Source: Histomonas meleagridis (taxonomy: Eukaryota > Parabasalia > Tritrichomonadida > Dientamoebidae). From it: a DNA stretch of 64,000 nt. The notes under the pieces are model-generated. The model made no database searches. It had not been told where the DNA came from and saw only the letters and a list, made by a program, of their open reading frames with translations. Numbering within the stretch: the stretch's first letter is position 1; every line of letters starts with the position of its first letter. The position numbers were made by a program, and so were the translations under genes. Below are positions 51,201 to 59,625 of this stretch, piece after piece. The stretch covers positions 2,790,001 to 2,854,000 of the forward strand of contig WSYJ01000060.1 of NCBI GenBank assembly GCA_020186115.1, written 5' to 3'.

Positions 51201-51881
51201 TAAGATTTTCTCGGAAATTAGGTTTGGTTTCCAAAATGTGATTAGTTCATTTAATCCATCGAGATATGTTTTCTCTGTTGAAATAACTTCTTGAACAATT
51301 TGACTTCTTAGGTTCATCTTTTTGATTGCTTTGTCTGTTAAAGTACACTTGAATGTATATCTGTGTTTTTTCATGTCTTCAAGAATTTCTTGGGCAGAAC
51401 CATTGGTAATGGTGTTTCCATCACAAACTAAAGATACTGATCCTTCTTCGTGTTCATATGGAAAGTTTTGACTCATGTATTGGAGTAAATCTGAAGCAGT
51501 TTTATTTGCAAAATCTTGAGGTATTACCTGAAGTTCCCAATATGGAACTTCGCTACCTTCCTGAACGCTTGCATCTACATAATAAAAGACTTTATCTTTT
51601 TCTGTTTTATCTACAATTGCAATAAAGTAATCAGGACGTCCATATTTCATAGGCTTTTTCTCTTTGACAAGTTGTGGAAACAATTCAAGTGGCTTGTCAT
51701 TGGGTTGAAGGGCCATACGATATTCTGGTGTTGAAATTGAAAGGATTTCTGATTCTGTTTTTCGACTTTGTTTAACAAGCATTTTATCGAGTTCTTCGAC
51801 TGTTTTGCCTGTGATTGTATCTAGACTGTAAGTTTTTGTTGAATCTTTTAGCTTTGTGATACAAACACAGTTTTGGCTCAT
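48201..51881 (-). CDS. RhoGEF (DH-PH) protein with Kelch repeats and proline-rich linker
   Basis: 1,226 residues from the ATG at 51881 (MSQNCVCITKLKDS); the frame is open further to an ATG at 51968, but the added part is hydrophobic and unlike a cytosolic start. Order: a ubiquitin-like/RBD-like N-terminus (about 1-185); a DH domain (about 195-385: VQEVISTEKTYLDGLNELI, LITPVQRMPRYILFIREL); a PH-like region (about 400-520); Kelch repeats (about 560-830: RYGHTLTVVDSKIYLFGG, RAGHSTVYFEGKLFVFGG, GRYYHTASLFGPLMLIFGG); a P/A/K/Q-rich linker (about 870-1120), GC-rich in DNA; and a helical plus PB1-like C-terminus (LQSFADLESQITKVLRRKPR). It should activate Rho/Rac GTPases and organise actin. Shares a 378-bp divergent region with the Mo25 gene. 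Confidence 0.88.
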   Translation of the reverse strand: MSQNCVCITKLKDSTKTYSLDTITGKTVEELDKMLVKQSRKTESEILSISTPEYRMALQPNDKPLELFPQLVKEKKPMKYGRPDYFIAIVDKTEKDKVFYYVDASVQEGSEVPYWELQVIPQDFANKTASDLLQYMSQNFPYEHEEGSVSLVCDGNTITNGSAQEILEDMKKHRYTFKCTLTDKAIKKMNLRSQIVQEVISTEKTYLDGLNELITFWKPNLISEKILNEEEAIFVFRDFSNIVPCHTNFLTEIEKRGDSITATLSDVFLDFSAFFKVSNLYISNYANIIQIIQQKSKDASVSEKLKKLQFSTPSNSNRDIFSYLITPVQRMPRYILFIRELIKHTPDGHPDKRMLEYAADQIQLVTHQIDESTQKSESMAKLVSIRNNLTNKFDLLIPTRTYIREAKVNVLKPVNGPGIFYMFNDILFLTTIERRGETYIFDKKIEEFRYWDGMPTNDCITFISKPVAKSFFSSSRKQEITISFNDKNEKSVFLSNIEQCQFSSIQNNKEDEIFLFQNHQIKKPFPSTFLNDFVFCNQNAYAYGGKVNGAPSSITSIYRISKGTSANISNSAPGERYGHTLTVVDSKIYLFGGSNGSECFNDLWSFDTTSNTNRWEKENAEDPPEPRAGHSTVYFEGKLFVFGGRNKKKTILNDIAVYTFSNERWTTLTLPQTPKGRYYHTASLFGPLMLIFGGKERGPLNDIAVFDLLKLLWLPTPKLNFNDPSIKEFKPRYGHRSIFIGGWVIILGGKTNKSMLPVDPIALHIRNYYNSKCSDPIDIYSFVTGGNDPSSLFQFGFSYESGSHFLVYGGKEIETKIGTCSLFSVILPKVITTNLCDDFNKPTSRKPKTEALSTMIKEMPVNKAPNKPVAPALGRAMGKNLRSVKTMGSVKIKPKSISEAEEAEQPPKQVQSMPAKSEPEPPLEQLQSVPLPEEAEQPPEQEKPAPAPAPQAQPKPIVKPMTAQTAQAPMKVQLKPVPAPAPTASQVQKPQLKPVQQKAVPAPAAPPKPQVQLKPVAPPAQPKLTPAPPAPSKPAPPAPAKPTLTPAPTAAQTKPAPPAPSKPAPQAKPAPAPAQQPAQTPDAQQAQTLLAAYDEDAFISELHLDVSRVVAFQKKILSRNLRKLYDLMLENAELTKQLTETKNTNGNDSDASAVADSFIKVKDKRTNKCIIFDAAQLQSFADLESQITKVLRRKPRMTVGNTTVNASNYDKIVRGNVDFHITFDAF

Positions 51882-52259
51882 TATTATTGTTGAATAATGT
51901 TCAGAAATAATAACTTTTTCAATATGTTGAAATTGTTCTACACAAAATATAAAAACAGCCTGTAACATTTACAGACAAAACAACAAGGATGATATATGAA
52001 TCAAAATTTAAATTACATCAACATAGGATATCCAGTATTTCCAGTTTGTATCCCTTGTTGAATGTTAAAAACATAGAAATTTAAACATTTCATTTCTAAT
52101 TTAAAATTTTTGTTTTATAGCCAAAATTTAGATTAGCTCGTATAGATTCTTTCATTATTTACTGGTTATGCTTTTATATTTTTTATGCTTTTGGTGTTTT
52201 GCTAAAGAATGGTTTTGCGGAAAAGTGATGTTTCGTAAACGGTTAACATTCACACCCAA
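51882..52259. promoter_or_regulatory. Divergent promoter region of the RhoGEF and Mo25 genes
   Basis: 378 bp between ATGs. AAACGGTTAA at 52237-52246 lies 14 nt before the Mo25 ATG, with TTCACACC as possible initiator. On the other side TTCAACAAT lies just before the RhoGEF ATG. Confidence 0.5.
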
Positions 52260-53249
52260 ATGAGTTTCTTTGGGAAGATGCGTCCTTCAGTAATTGTCTC
52301 AAAAGCAATTAACGCACTTAAAGAGTTTCGTAAGCCTCAACAAACAGAAGCAAAACATGAAGAAATTTTAAAAATCATCAATAAAAATTTTACAAGAATG
52401 ACAGAAATACTTTATAAAAAGAAAGAAGGAGATGAAGCTAGTGCCAGAGCATTACAACTTGTTGTTGACATTACTCATACAAACTTTATAACACTGGGTT
52501 TAAAATGTATGATTAATTTGCCTGTAGAAGAAAGAAAACAATTTACAATTATATTTACCGGTTCAATTACTCATCAAACGGGTTCAGATTATCCACTAGT
52601 AGTTTGGATTCAACGAAAACCTAAAACATTAAAACTTCTCATTGATTTCTATCAACATCCTGAACTTGCTATATGTGCAGGCGAAATGCTTAGGCTATGT
52701 GTAAGATATGAGCCATTAGCCAATCACCTTCTAACAGATGAATGTTTGAATACATTATTTTCATTCTTCTCCGTTTCGCATTTCGATGTTTCTGCCGATT
52801 CGTTTGCAACCTTTAGGGAGCTTATGTTGAAAGCCCCACAAGCTAAAGAATATTTACAAAAAAATTGTCAAAATATTATTGATCGGCTTCATAAAGTTTT
52901 GGACGAAACAAATTACGCCACATGTCGCCAATGCCTTAAACTCATTGGCGAACTTGTGAATGAGTATGACAGTTTCAAAAATACATATCTATCAAATGAT
53001 CAAAATCTCATTAAGATCATGAAACTCATGTCTTCAACATATCAAAACATTTCACTTGAGGCATTTAATGTGTTTAAGTTGTTTGTTCTCTATGATCATA
53101 AAACAGAAGCAATTATAAGAATTCTTCGTACAAATGCTGACAAGCTGATTGAATATATCCACGATTTACTACAAAGCAATCAAGATCAAGAACTAGATAA
53201 GGAAAAGGATCATTTGATAGTGCAATTACAGACAATTAAGATGCAATAA
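52260..53249 (+). CDS. Mo25/CAB39 family scaffold protein
   Basis: 329 residues, the usual Mo25 length. Mo25 is an ARM-like scaffold that activates STE20-family kinases (with STRAD and LKB1 in animals, Hym1/Pmo25 in fungi). The family signature is clear: a start like MSFFGKMRPSVIVSKAINAL, then YPLVVWIQRKPKTLKLLIDF, ICAGEMLRLCVRYEPLANHLL, SHFDVSADSFATFRELML, NYATCRQCLKLIGELV and EAFNVFKLFVL. No insertions or losses are visible. ATG is preceded by AAACGGTTAA. Confidence 0.96.
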   Translation: MSFFGKMRPSVIVSKAINALKEFRKPQQTEAKHEEILKIINKNFTRMTEILYKKKEGDEASARALQLVVDITHTNFITLGLKCMINLPVEERKQFTIIFTGSITHQTGSDYPLVVWIQRKPKTLKLLIDFYQHPELAICAGEMLRLCVRYEPLANHLLTDECLNTLFSFFSVSHFDVSADSFATFRELMLKAPQAKEYLQKNCQNIIDRLHKVLDETNYATCRQCLKLIGELVNEYDSFKNTYLSNDQNLIKIMKLMSSTYQNISLEAFNVFKLFVLYDHKTEAIIRILRTNADKLIEYIHDLLQSNQDQELDKEKDHLIVQLQTIKMQ

Positions 53250-53893
53250 GAACTTCGTATAAATAAACTGATTTTATTTAGAAATGAAGTGAAGTTATTT
53301 TGTCGTAATTTGAATGTGCCAACGATAGAAAAATTGAAAGAGAATTTCATTTTTTCAACGAGCTCCGATAGCCATTTTTTATGCAATGTTTCACGTCACA
53401 TTTCTTTTTTAAATTGTGGAAATCAGATTTTTTTCCAATAAATTAAAATCATCTATGATCATATCTATGAATAAAAAATCTATAATATTTGAAATTAAGT
53501 AAAATTTCAAAGCTTACTATGGATACCAAAAATAAAATATAAAAAAATTTATATCAACGAGATTTTTAAAGAAATTATCATTCTATTGGAACGAATTCGT
53601 GCTTCAAAATATCAGTAGTTGTGTTTGTTGAAAACTTGACTGAAACTTCCATTATTTTTTATCCCTAAATTCTTTAAAGAATCCCAAATCCGAAGACTAA
53701 AATTGAAACAATGTTCATTTAACATTGGTTATACCAAGAGAAAATATATTTTTTTAAATGATATCAAATAATTTCTGACATTAATAAATCTTTATGCGTC
53801 ATTTGCTTTGTCACTAATAACACAATATACATAAAGAAGATTCCAATCCGTTACGTTTGCACCTTAACAAAATCATAAAATTCATTCTCTTTA
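53250..53893. other. Intergenic between convergent genes
   Basis: AT-rich, no ORF with coding character, no repeat recognised. Confidence 0.5.
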
Positions 53894-54784
53894 CTAAAGC
53901 GGCTGCGTTGCTCTTGATGGCGGCCTTGCGCCTTTCTTTCTTGTGCATCTTGTGATTTGTTGTGGCGGCCTTGTGACTTGTGTTTGTTCTTCTTGTTGCT
54001 GTTGCATTTGTGGCGCAGTGTATTCCGTGTTCTGCACTCTGACGGGACGTGTACGCACTGGCATCGGTGCGCCGACTTGGAGGCCACTCAGCATACTCAG
54101 CCTGTCGCTCGACAACTTTCCGACAACTTTTGATGCGGTCGGTTTCACCGGTGAAGTTGGCGCCGGTTTTTGCGCAAGCTTCGAAGGAGGCTGCTGAATG
54201 GTGACTTTGGGCGGAGCTTTGGCGACTTTCGTTGGAGCCTTCGTTGTTGACTTGTGTGAGTGTTGTTTCTCTGGTTGCTTCGTTGACGTTTCGGCTTTTG
54301 AAGGTTTTGAAGGAGTTGGAGATTTTGCGGAAGTTGAGGCAGATGGAGCAGATGGCTTAGAGGAAGCTGTGGTTTCTTTAGGTTGCATGGTTTTGGCATG
54401 AACAGGCTTTTGAACAGGTGGAGGATTCAGCATTGGCGCACGCATAATCTTCTTCTTTTGTCCACTTTGGGAGATGCTAGAACTAGAGCTATCAAATATT
54501 GATGGCTCAAAGGTATCACGAAATTCATAAACTTGTTTCTCAAGTTCATGATGCTTTCGTTTAGAACTGGTATAGAATGAAAGGAAATATTTATCTTCGA
54601 TATTGTCATTGGAAGAAATGGTGATTTTATTGAATGGTAGTGGATCGACAAATAATGGTGGCGTTGAATAATCAGGATTTAATTCTGGTTCTTTTGTTGT
54701 TGATGAGGGATCACCAAAAATATCAGTTAAAGCAGCACTTAATGATTCAGCGCTGAAACCTGTTGGAAGAAAGAAACAGCTCAT
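53894..54784 (-). CDS. Low-complexity P/S/T/K-rich hypothetical protein
   Basis: 296 residues from the ATG at 54784. The first about 100 residues are ordered-looking (MSCFFLPTGFSAESLSAALT; KYFLSFYTSSKRKHHELEKQ). The remainder is a disordered P/S/T/K/Q-rich tail (SAPSASTSAKSPTPSKPSKA; MQQQQEEQTQVTRPP). The tail's DNA is far more GC-rich than its surroundings, like the linker of the RhoGEF gene. GGCGGTTAA lies about 20 nt upstream. No family recognised; perhaps an adaptor with short binding motifs. Confidence 0.55.
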   Translation of the reverse strand: MSCFFLPTGFSAESLSAALTDIFGDPSSTTKEPELNPDYSTPPLFVDPLPFNKITISSNDNIEDKYFLSFYTSSKRKHHELEKQVYEFRDTFEPSIFDSSSSSISQSGQKKKIMRAPMLNPPPVQKPVHAKTMQPKETTASSKPSAPSASTSAKSPTPSKPSKAETSTKQPEKQHSHKSTTKAPTKVAKAPPKVTIQQPPSKLAQKPAPTSPVKPTASKVVGKLSSDRLSMLSGLQVGAPMPVRTRPVRVQNTEYTAPQMQQQQEEQTQVTRPPQQITRCTRKKGARPPSRATQPL

Positions 54785-55068
54785 TGAATCAATAAAATTA
54801 TTTTAACCGCCAAAGTGTCAAATTACTGTTAACGGTCTCTATTTTAGTTTTTCTTGTATCTTATCAAAGATCAGTGAAGATTCTTTTTTTAACACAAATT
54901 AAAAACACTTCTTCTTTTATAATATGAATATAATATAAAAAAAAGATTCAAATTATTTTTGAAATTAATTATCTTCTCAATTAACACATAAAAAAAATTT
55001 AATCCAAACTCAAGACCTTCCATACTTATCTTTTCCAATGGGATTGTTTATTTAAGTGAGAAATTGTT

Positions 55069-55449
55069 TTATATTGATGATTCTCTTCTGCTTAACCAAA
55101 TGAAAAGACCGAAGCCAATTCCAAACAAGACATCACCCGCAAAATGACATCCAAGCCCTGTCCCATTAATTATATCACAATGGAAGAACACCAGGGGCAG
55201 TGCAATGAATGAAGCGAGTGCGAAAACAGATAAGAACAGCCAAGCATCTGCTGATCCCCATCCTCCTTCCACCATATTATCCTCGTCAATTCTTCTGATA
55301 AACATGTATGCAAAGAATATTATAAGTAAAGCCGGGAAAATGACAAACATTGGGTACCAATTATTCGTAAGGGAGCACCCGACTATGTACATGACTGTTC
55401 CAAGAACAACAGCAACAGTGAAAGCAATTAAAGGTATTGCTCCTGCCAT
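55069..55449 (-). CDS. VPS55/LEPROT-like four-helix membrane protein
   Basis: 126 residues with four hydrophobic helices (about 5-27, 31-50, 67-88, 98-118). The pattern matches Vps55/OB-RGRP: an MAG-start, a Gly-Cys-S/A-Leu turn after helix 1 (YIVGCSLTNNWYPMFVIFPA), a loop between helices 2 and 3, a Leu/Phe-rich helix 3 ending ALPLVFFHCDII and a final GDVLFGIGFGLFIWLSR. Vps55 acts in endosome-to-lysosome transport in a complex with Vps68. AACGGTC lies 11-17 nt before the ATG. Confidence 0.75.
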   Translation of the reverse strand: MAGAIPLIAFTVAVVLGTVMYIVGCSLTNNWYPMFVIFPALLIIFFAYMFIRRIDEDNMVEGGWGSADAWLFLSVFALASFIALPLVFFHCDIINGTGLGCHFAGDVLFGIGFGLFIWLSRRESSI

Positions 55450-56196
55450 TAAAACTTTTGACCGTTTTCAAGTGTAATCATCGGTTATTTACAAACCAAT
55501 AACTTTTTCAAAGCACTGCAGTGTTATCGTTCCATAAACTGTCGGTTTTCATAAAATTCAATATTGAATGGCCTTTCAATCCCCACCGGCACTGCACTTT
55601 TCCTAACGCCTAAGTCAAATCACATTTTCTCATTTGATTTGCTTTAGTAAAAAACAAAAATAACATTGAACAATATATTCTAAACATTTAAATTTTGTAT
55701 TTTTTTTCTAAAATTAAATGGGTTATAAGTTCCAAAATTTGATCAAATTCGTTATTAAACAACAAGTTCATTCGTTTTGTTGCATTTATTTTCTATAAAA
55801 TGATATGGAACAATAGTTTCCAAATATTTAAGTATCAATTTCTTTTAAAGAGTTTTTTACAATTCTGCAATGCAAAAATTGATTATTAACAGATAAAACA
55901 AAAATTTCATTTGATTTGACACATTTATTAAATCTTAAGAACATTTAGAAACATAATATGAAGTAATTGACCAAATATCAAACATCATAATTTTGTAATA
56001 TTATTATTTACAATTCTGCGATGTGAAAATTGATATTTTAAATTTCATTTGATTTGATACATTTTTTAAATCTTAAGAACACTTAGAAACATAAATAACA
56101 AACATCAAATTTAATTAAAATATTTTACATTTAATGTTTAAACTATTATACAAATCATTAAAACATTCGATAGTTTTGTTTTTTATTTTTTCATTT
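55450..56196. other. Intergenic with a direct repeat
   Basis: 55859-55958 and 56010-56090 are diverged direct copies (ACAATTCTGC..., TTTCATTTGATTTGA, AAATCTTAAGAACA). No gene is seen in the rest. Confidence 0.6.
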
Positions 56197-58179
56197 TTAC
56201 TTTTGTTTTTCTCTTGTTATGTAAGTTCTCAAGAAGGGGAATTTCCTTACAGTTTCAGCCACGAACACCTTATTCCATAAGTCCAATTTTATATCATTTT
56301 TTGGTATATCCAATGACTTCAGCTTTTGTTCTTCCAATTGTTTTTTCTCTTTATTTTTGCCCAAATCATTTTCCAATGCCTTTGTAATTGATTCCACATC
56401 AATTGCGTCAGGCATTAATTCGTCTGGTTTAATGTTTTGTAATATGTACATCACTAATTGTTTATCCAAATCAGGCGCGATTCCATTTATCATTTCGACT
56501 TTATCTTCCGCCTTAGATATGTTCGGAGACATTAAAATCACTAAAACAATTTCTCGTAAATGTTTAAATCGAATTCCATCTGTTTGTTCAAGTGTCGAAA
56601 GAAATGAATTCCATAAAATCGCTTTCATGAACACGAAATTATTCGTGTTCGATAAAATACGATTTGAAATCTTTACGTCTAAATCATTTATGAATTCATT
56701 GATAAGGAAATTATTGATCGATTCGGGAAATTGTAAACTGATTTTAACAACAGAAAATAATTGTTGGAAATCTAATATCAAATCATCAACTTCAAATTTC
56801 GATGAAAGAAATCGATTACGTAATATATCAAAGTTTCGGATAAATGGCGAAAGTATTTCTTTGGATAATTTGCTTATGATTTTAAGTAATCGTTCGAGAA
56901 ATGTTGTTTTGTATTTTGTGCTTTGATTAGCTTTCTTAGGATTCGATTTGATAAGTGAATATAGAATTATCGTTGTGATGAATTTGTTTTCGGTGGTAAT
57001 TTTGGTGTAAAATGGTGAAGTTTCATAATTAGTGATAAATTCAGCTAAAAATTCATCAAAATCTGTTGACAGAGTTTTGCTGGAGAGAAACTCCGAATGA
57101 AGAATAAAGCCATAAATCGGAAATATCGATGATGGAAATTCATAATTATTACATACAAATGGAACTTCTCGCTTTTGCTTGAAGTCGGTGGTCATAATAC
57201 TGCTCATTAAACGCATTTGTTGGGCAAATTGCGACTCTTCAAGTTCCGGAATATCTTCATCTGAAAATGTACTGCCATTACTTTCACTACATATATTGGA
57301 AAAGTTTTGTAGTGGCTCATCGTCCATAACAACAAGTGGAATGGATTTGATGTCAGTAGATGATGAATGTGGAAGTCCAAGATTTTTTCGATGTGGAGAA
57401 CGACGTACTTTGGATTTATGACGTCGTTTAATCTCTTGTGGCTTTTGCTTAGGTGAATCTGGTGGAGAACTACTTGCAGTATTTTGACTGATTTCGGATG
57501 ATTGATCCCAATCTGAAAATGAATCTTTTTGTAGTTCTTCATCAATCGAAGGACCATCACTAGAGTCTGAAGAGGTGTCAACTGTGTTACTAATTTTGTT
57601 AACAGTAATTGATAATGTTAAAACTGGAAAAATTGATCGTCCACTTTCCATTTCAAGATCTCTAGTCACAGGACCTACACTACTAAGGTGTTCTGATGCA
57701 TCTATGGCAATTTTTCCGTAAATTTTTGGAGTTTGATCTTTTTGGTATCGATGAAGTTTAATCTGTATGAGTTTTGGACGTGGAGTTTCATCTGATTTAG
57801 AGATGTAAAACGTTGACTTTATCTCAAAAGAACTATTAAAATTGATTATGCCTTTTTCATTTGGCTTCATCAATTTTGTAGTTCCATTTTGATTTCCTCT
57901 AGAATAGGAAAGGCTAAAGTTACTAGTGATATTTCTGCCTATAGAAACGTGGTCAAATGATAGTTTAATGATTGCATGAATTTTTCGGAATCGATTGAAC
58001 ATTTGGTGGAGGGTTGTGAAGGTGTTTTTCATTGAATTTTTGAATAGCTTACACACAGATATTTTCAGAAATAACGGTTCATTACAACTGGGCTCAAAAA
58101 CTTTCTGGGTCGCCAGGTCTTCGCTCAAGACGGTTTTATTTAATTTTTGATAAGAACAGTTAACTTTTTTGTGATTCAT
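56197..58179 (-). CDS. NT-C2 domain plus DIL-like domain protein
   Basis: 660 residues. Residues about 45-200 resemble the N-terminal C2 (NT-C2, EEIG1/EHBP1-type) beta-sandwich: RFRKIHAIIKLSFDHVSIG, FNSSFEIKSTFYISKSD, IQIKLHRYQKD, KIYGKIAIDASEHL and FPVLTLSITVNKI. A Ser/Asp-rich linker (about 205-320) includes a basic patch. Residues about 380-620 are helical, with the spacing of a dilute (DIL) domain seen in class V myosins and adaptors. Together they suggest a membrane/Rab-to-cytoskeleton adaptor. The start is the ATG at 58179, though the first 40 residues are not conserved-looking. Both domain calls are from pattern, the DIL one less sure. Confidence 0.55.
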   Translation of the reverse strand: MNHKKVNCSYQKLNKTVLSEDLATQKVFEPSCNEPLFLKISVCKLFKNSMKNTFTTLHQMFNRFRKIHAIIKLSFDHVSIGRNITSNFSLSYSRGNQNGTTKLMKPNEKGIINFNSSFEIKSTFYISKSDETPRPKLIQIKLHRYQKDQTPKIYGKIAIDASEHLSSVGPVTRDLEMESGRSIFPVLTLSITVNKISNTVDTSSDSSDGPSIDEELQKDSFSDWDQSSEISQNTASSSPPDSPKQKPQEIKRRHKSKVRRSPHRKNLGLPHSSSTDIKSIPLVVMDDEPLQNFSNICSESNGSTFSDEDIPELEESQFAQQMRLMSSIMTTDFKQKREVPFVCNNYEFPSSIFPIYGFILHSEFLSSKTLSTDFDEFLAEFITNYETSPFYTKITTENKFITTIILYSLIKSNPKKANQSTKYKTTFLERLLKIISKLSKEILSPFIRNFDILRNRFLSSKFEVDDLILDFQQLFSVVKISLQFPESINNFLINEFINDLDVKISNRILSNTNNFVFMKAILWNSFLSTLEQTDGIRFKHLREIVLVILMSPNISKAEDKVEMINGIAPDLDKQLVMYILQNIKPDELMPDAIDVESITKALENDLGKNKEKKQLEEQKLKSLDIPKNDIKLDLWNKVFVAETVRKFPFLRTYITREKQK

Positions 58180-58668
58180 ATGAAAGAATTCAAAAGCTCA
58201 AAAAGTCAAAATTAATATCGGATTGCTGAAAAGTTCTTTTTTTAAATTTGTTGATATTTTTTAGATGTTATCGCAATATGCTTTTCATCCTTATTCATTA
58301 GTTGGTCAAAGTAAGTATTAGATTTACATAAAACTTTGACGTGGGTGCTTTTATATCAATATTTAACCTCCCACAGTCATTTTACTGTAAATAAACTTAT
58401 CAAATAATTTTAAACGTTCATATAAAAAAGGGGTTATTCTTCTGCGGCAAACAGGTGAAGGGATGATCAAAATTCAACAAAGAGTATAAAAATCTGATTA
58501 CTTAATATTGCCACTTGAAAATTTAACAATAACATTTAAAATACATTTTGGAATATTCCAAATTTACATTGTTACTTAACAATAAACCAAAGTCTTTATG
58601 AAAACTTGGATACAAAAAAAGAAAAAAAAATCTTTTGCGGAAAGAAATATTTTTTAAGAATAAAAGTT
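58180..58668. other. Intergenic, AT-rich
   Basis: Between the NT-C2 gene start and the SNARE gene 3' end; no feature recognised. Confidence 0.5.
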
Positions 58669-59247
58669 TCAAAAAATTTTAATGTACAACACAATTAATA
58701 TTGCAATAACTAAAAGCCCTGAAATAGCATAGCTGATTAACTTATTATTAATTTGGATTTGCCTCATTTTTCCGACTATTGATGTCGAGTTTTCAACAGA
58801 TGAGTGAATCAAATTCACGTTCTTGCTTGCATGCTGAAGGCTTTCTTTTTGTGAAGCCAAATTTTTCAGAATTTCAATTCCAATTGAAACAGATTCTTCA
58901 CAATTTTTATGTGCCTCAAGAAGTGATATATCTGTATCAACAGATGTTTTTGGTATCGTTTTCATGCCAACTAGTTGCTCTTTTTTGACTGATATTATTT
59001 CTAATTCTAAATCTGAAATTTTTTCTTTAATTTTTTGATATTTTCTTTTAACTGCTGATTGCTCATTTGTTGGTAATAAAAACAAGCATCTTTCTAATTC
59101 TTCATATGCAACTTTTGCAGAATCTAATTGATCTTCTGCATTATGAAGTTTTGACATTGATTCATTTTCATTGTATTGCTTTAAATTTAATTCGATGTTT
59201 TCGATGCATTTGTTAATGTGTTCTTCGAAGAATTCACTTGCACTCAT
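58669..59247 (-). CDS. Vti1-like Qb-SNARE
   Basis: 192 residues from the ATG at 59247 (MSASEFFEEHINKCIENIEL); the longer open frame starts only with a TTG. An N-terminal three-helix part is followed by a SNARE motif (about 110-170: LLEAHKNCEESVSIGIEILK, NVNLIHSSVENSTSIVGKMR) and a C-terminal membrane anchor (YAISGLLVIAILIVLYIKIF). Domain order, length and the zero-layer Gln context fit Vti1, which mediates fusion at Golgi, endosome and lysosome. AACCGTT lies about 35 nt upstream in the opposite orientation to other genes' element. Confidence 0.8.
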   Translation of the reverse strand: MSASEFFEEHINKCIENIELNLKQYNENESMSKLHNAEDQLDSAKVAYEELERCLFLLPTNEQSAVKRKYQKIKEKISDLELEIISVKKEQLVGMKTIPKTSVDTDISLLEAHKNCEESVSIGIEILKNLASQKESLQHASKNVNLIHSSVENSTSIVGKMRQIQINNKLISYAISGLLVIAILIVLYIKIF

Positions 59248-59439
59248 TATAAAATTTTGGTCAGATGAACGAAACGACAAAACGGTTTTTCTCAAATAAA
59301 ATTTTATTAGTACTGAAAAATCAAACAAAATTTCCGTTTATAAAATGACACGTTCAATTTAATATTTTCTATGAGAACACACAATTCCAAATTTCAATCA
59401 AAATCATCAGATTAACGGTCTCCATGACCAAATTAACAA

Positions 59440-59580
59440 ATGCAGATGAACATTGGTGCTATGCAAAGCAAAGAAACAAAACTCCAAAAGGCAAAACGCG
59501 TTGCCACAGAAGCTCTTTGGGTTATAGGTACCTCAGCTTTTGTTCTTGGATTTCCAATATATCTTGCCACAAAATTATAA
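59440..59580 (+). CDS. Tom22-like small outer-membrane protein
   Basis: 46 residues from the ATG at 59440 to TAA at 59578-59580, too short for ordinary ORF calling. A basic amphipathic helix (KETKLQKAKRVATEA) leads into a single membrane segment containing W27, T31-S32, L36-G37 and P39 (EALWVIGTSAFVLGFPIYLA). The W-x3-T-T/S-x3-LG-x-P pattern is that of Tom22, the central receptor/organiser of the mitochondrial import pore; trichomonad hydrogenosomes have a divergent TOM complex with a Tom22-like subunit. AACGGTC lies about 20 nt before the ATG. The cytosolic domain is minimal, as in plant Tom9. Alternative: another short tail-anchored protein. Confidence 0.6.
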   Translation: MQMNIGAMQSKETKLQKAKRVATEALWVIGTSAFVLGFPIYLATKL

Positions 59581-59625
59581 TTAATTTTTTTTTGAATAAA
59601 AACTTTTAAAAGTAACAATACCTTT

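Noticed and set aside
53943-54401. Plus-strand Cys/Gly-rich ORFs
   Set aside because: Shadows of the GC-rich tail of the minus-strand low-complexity protein.
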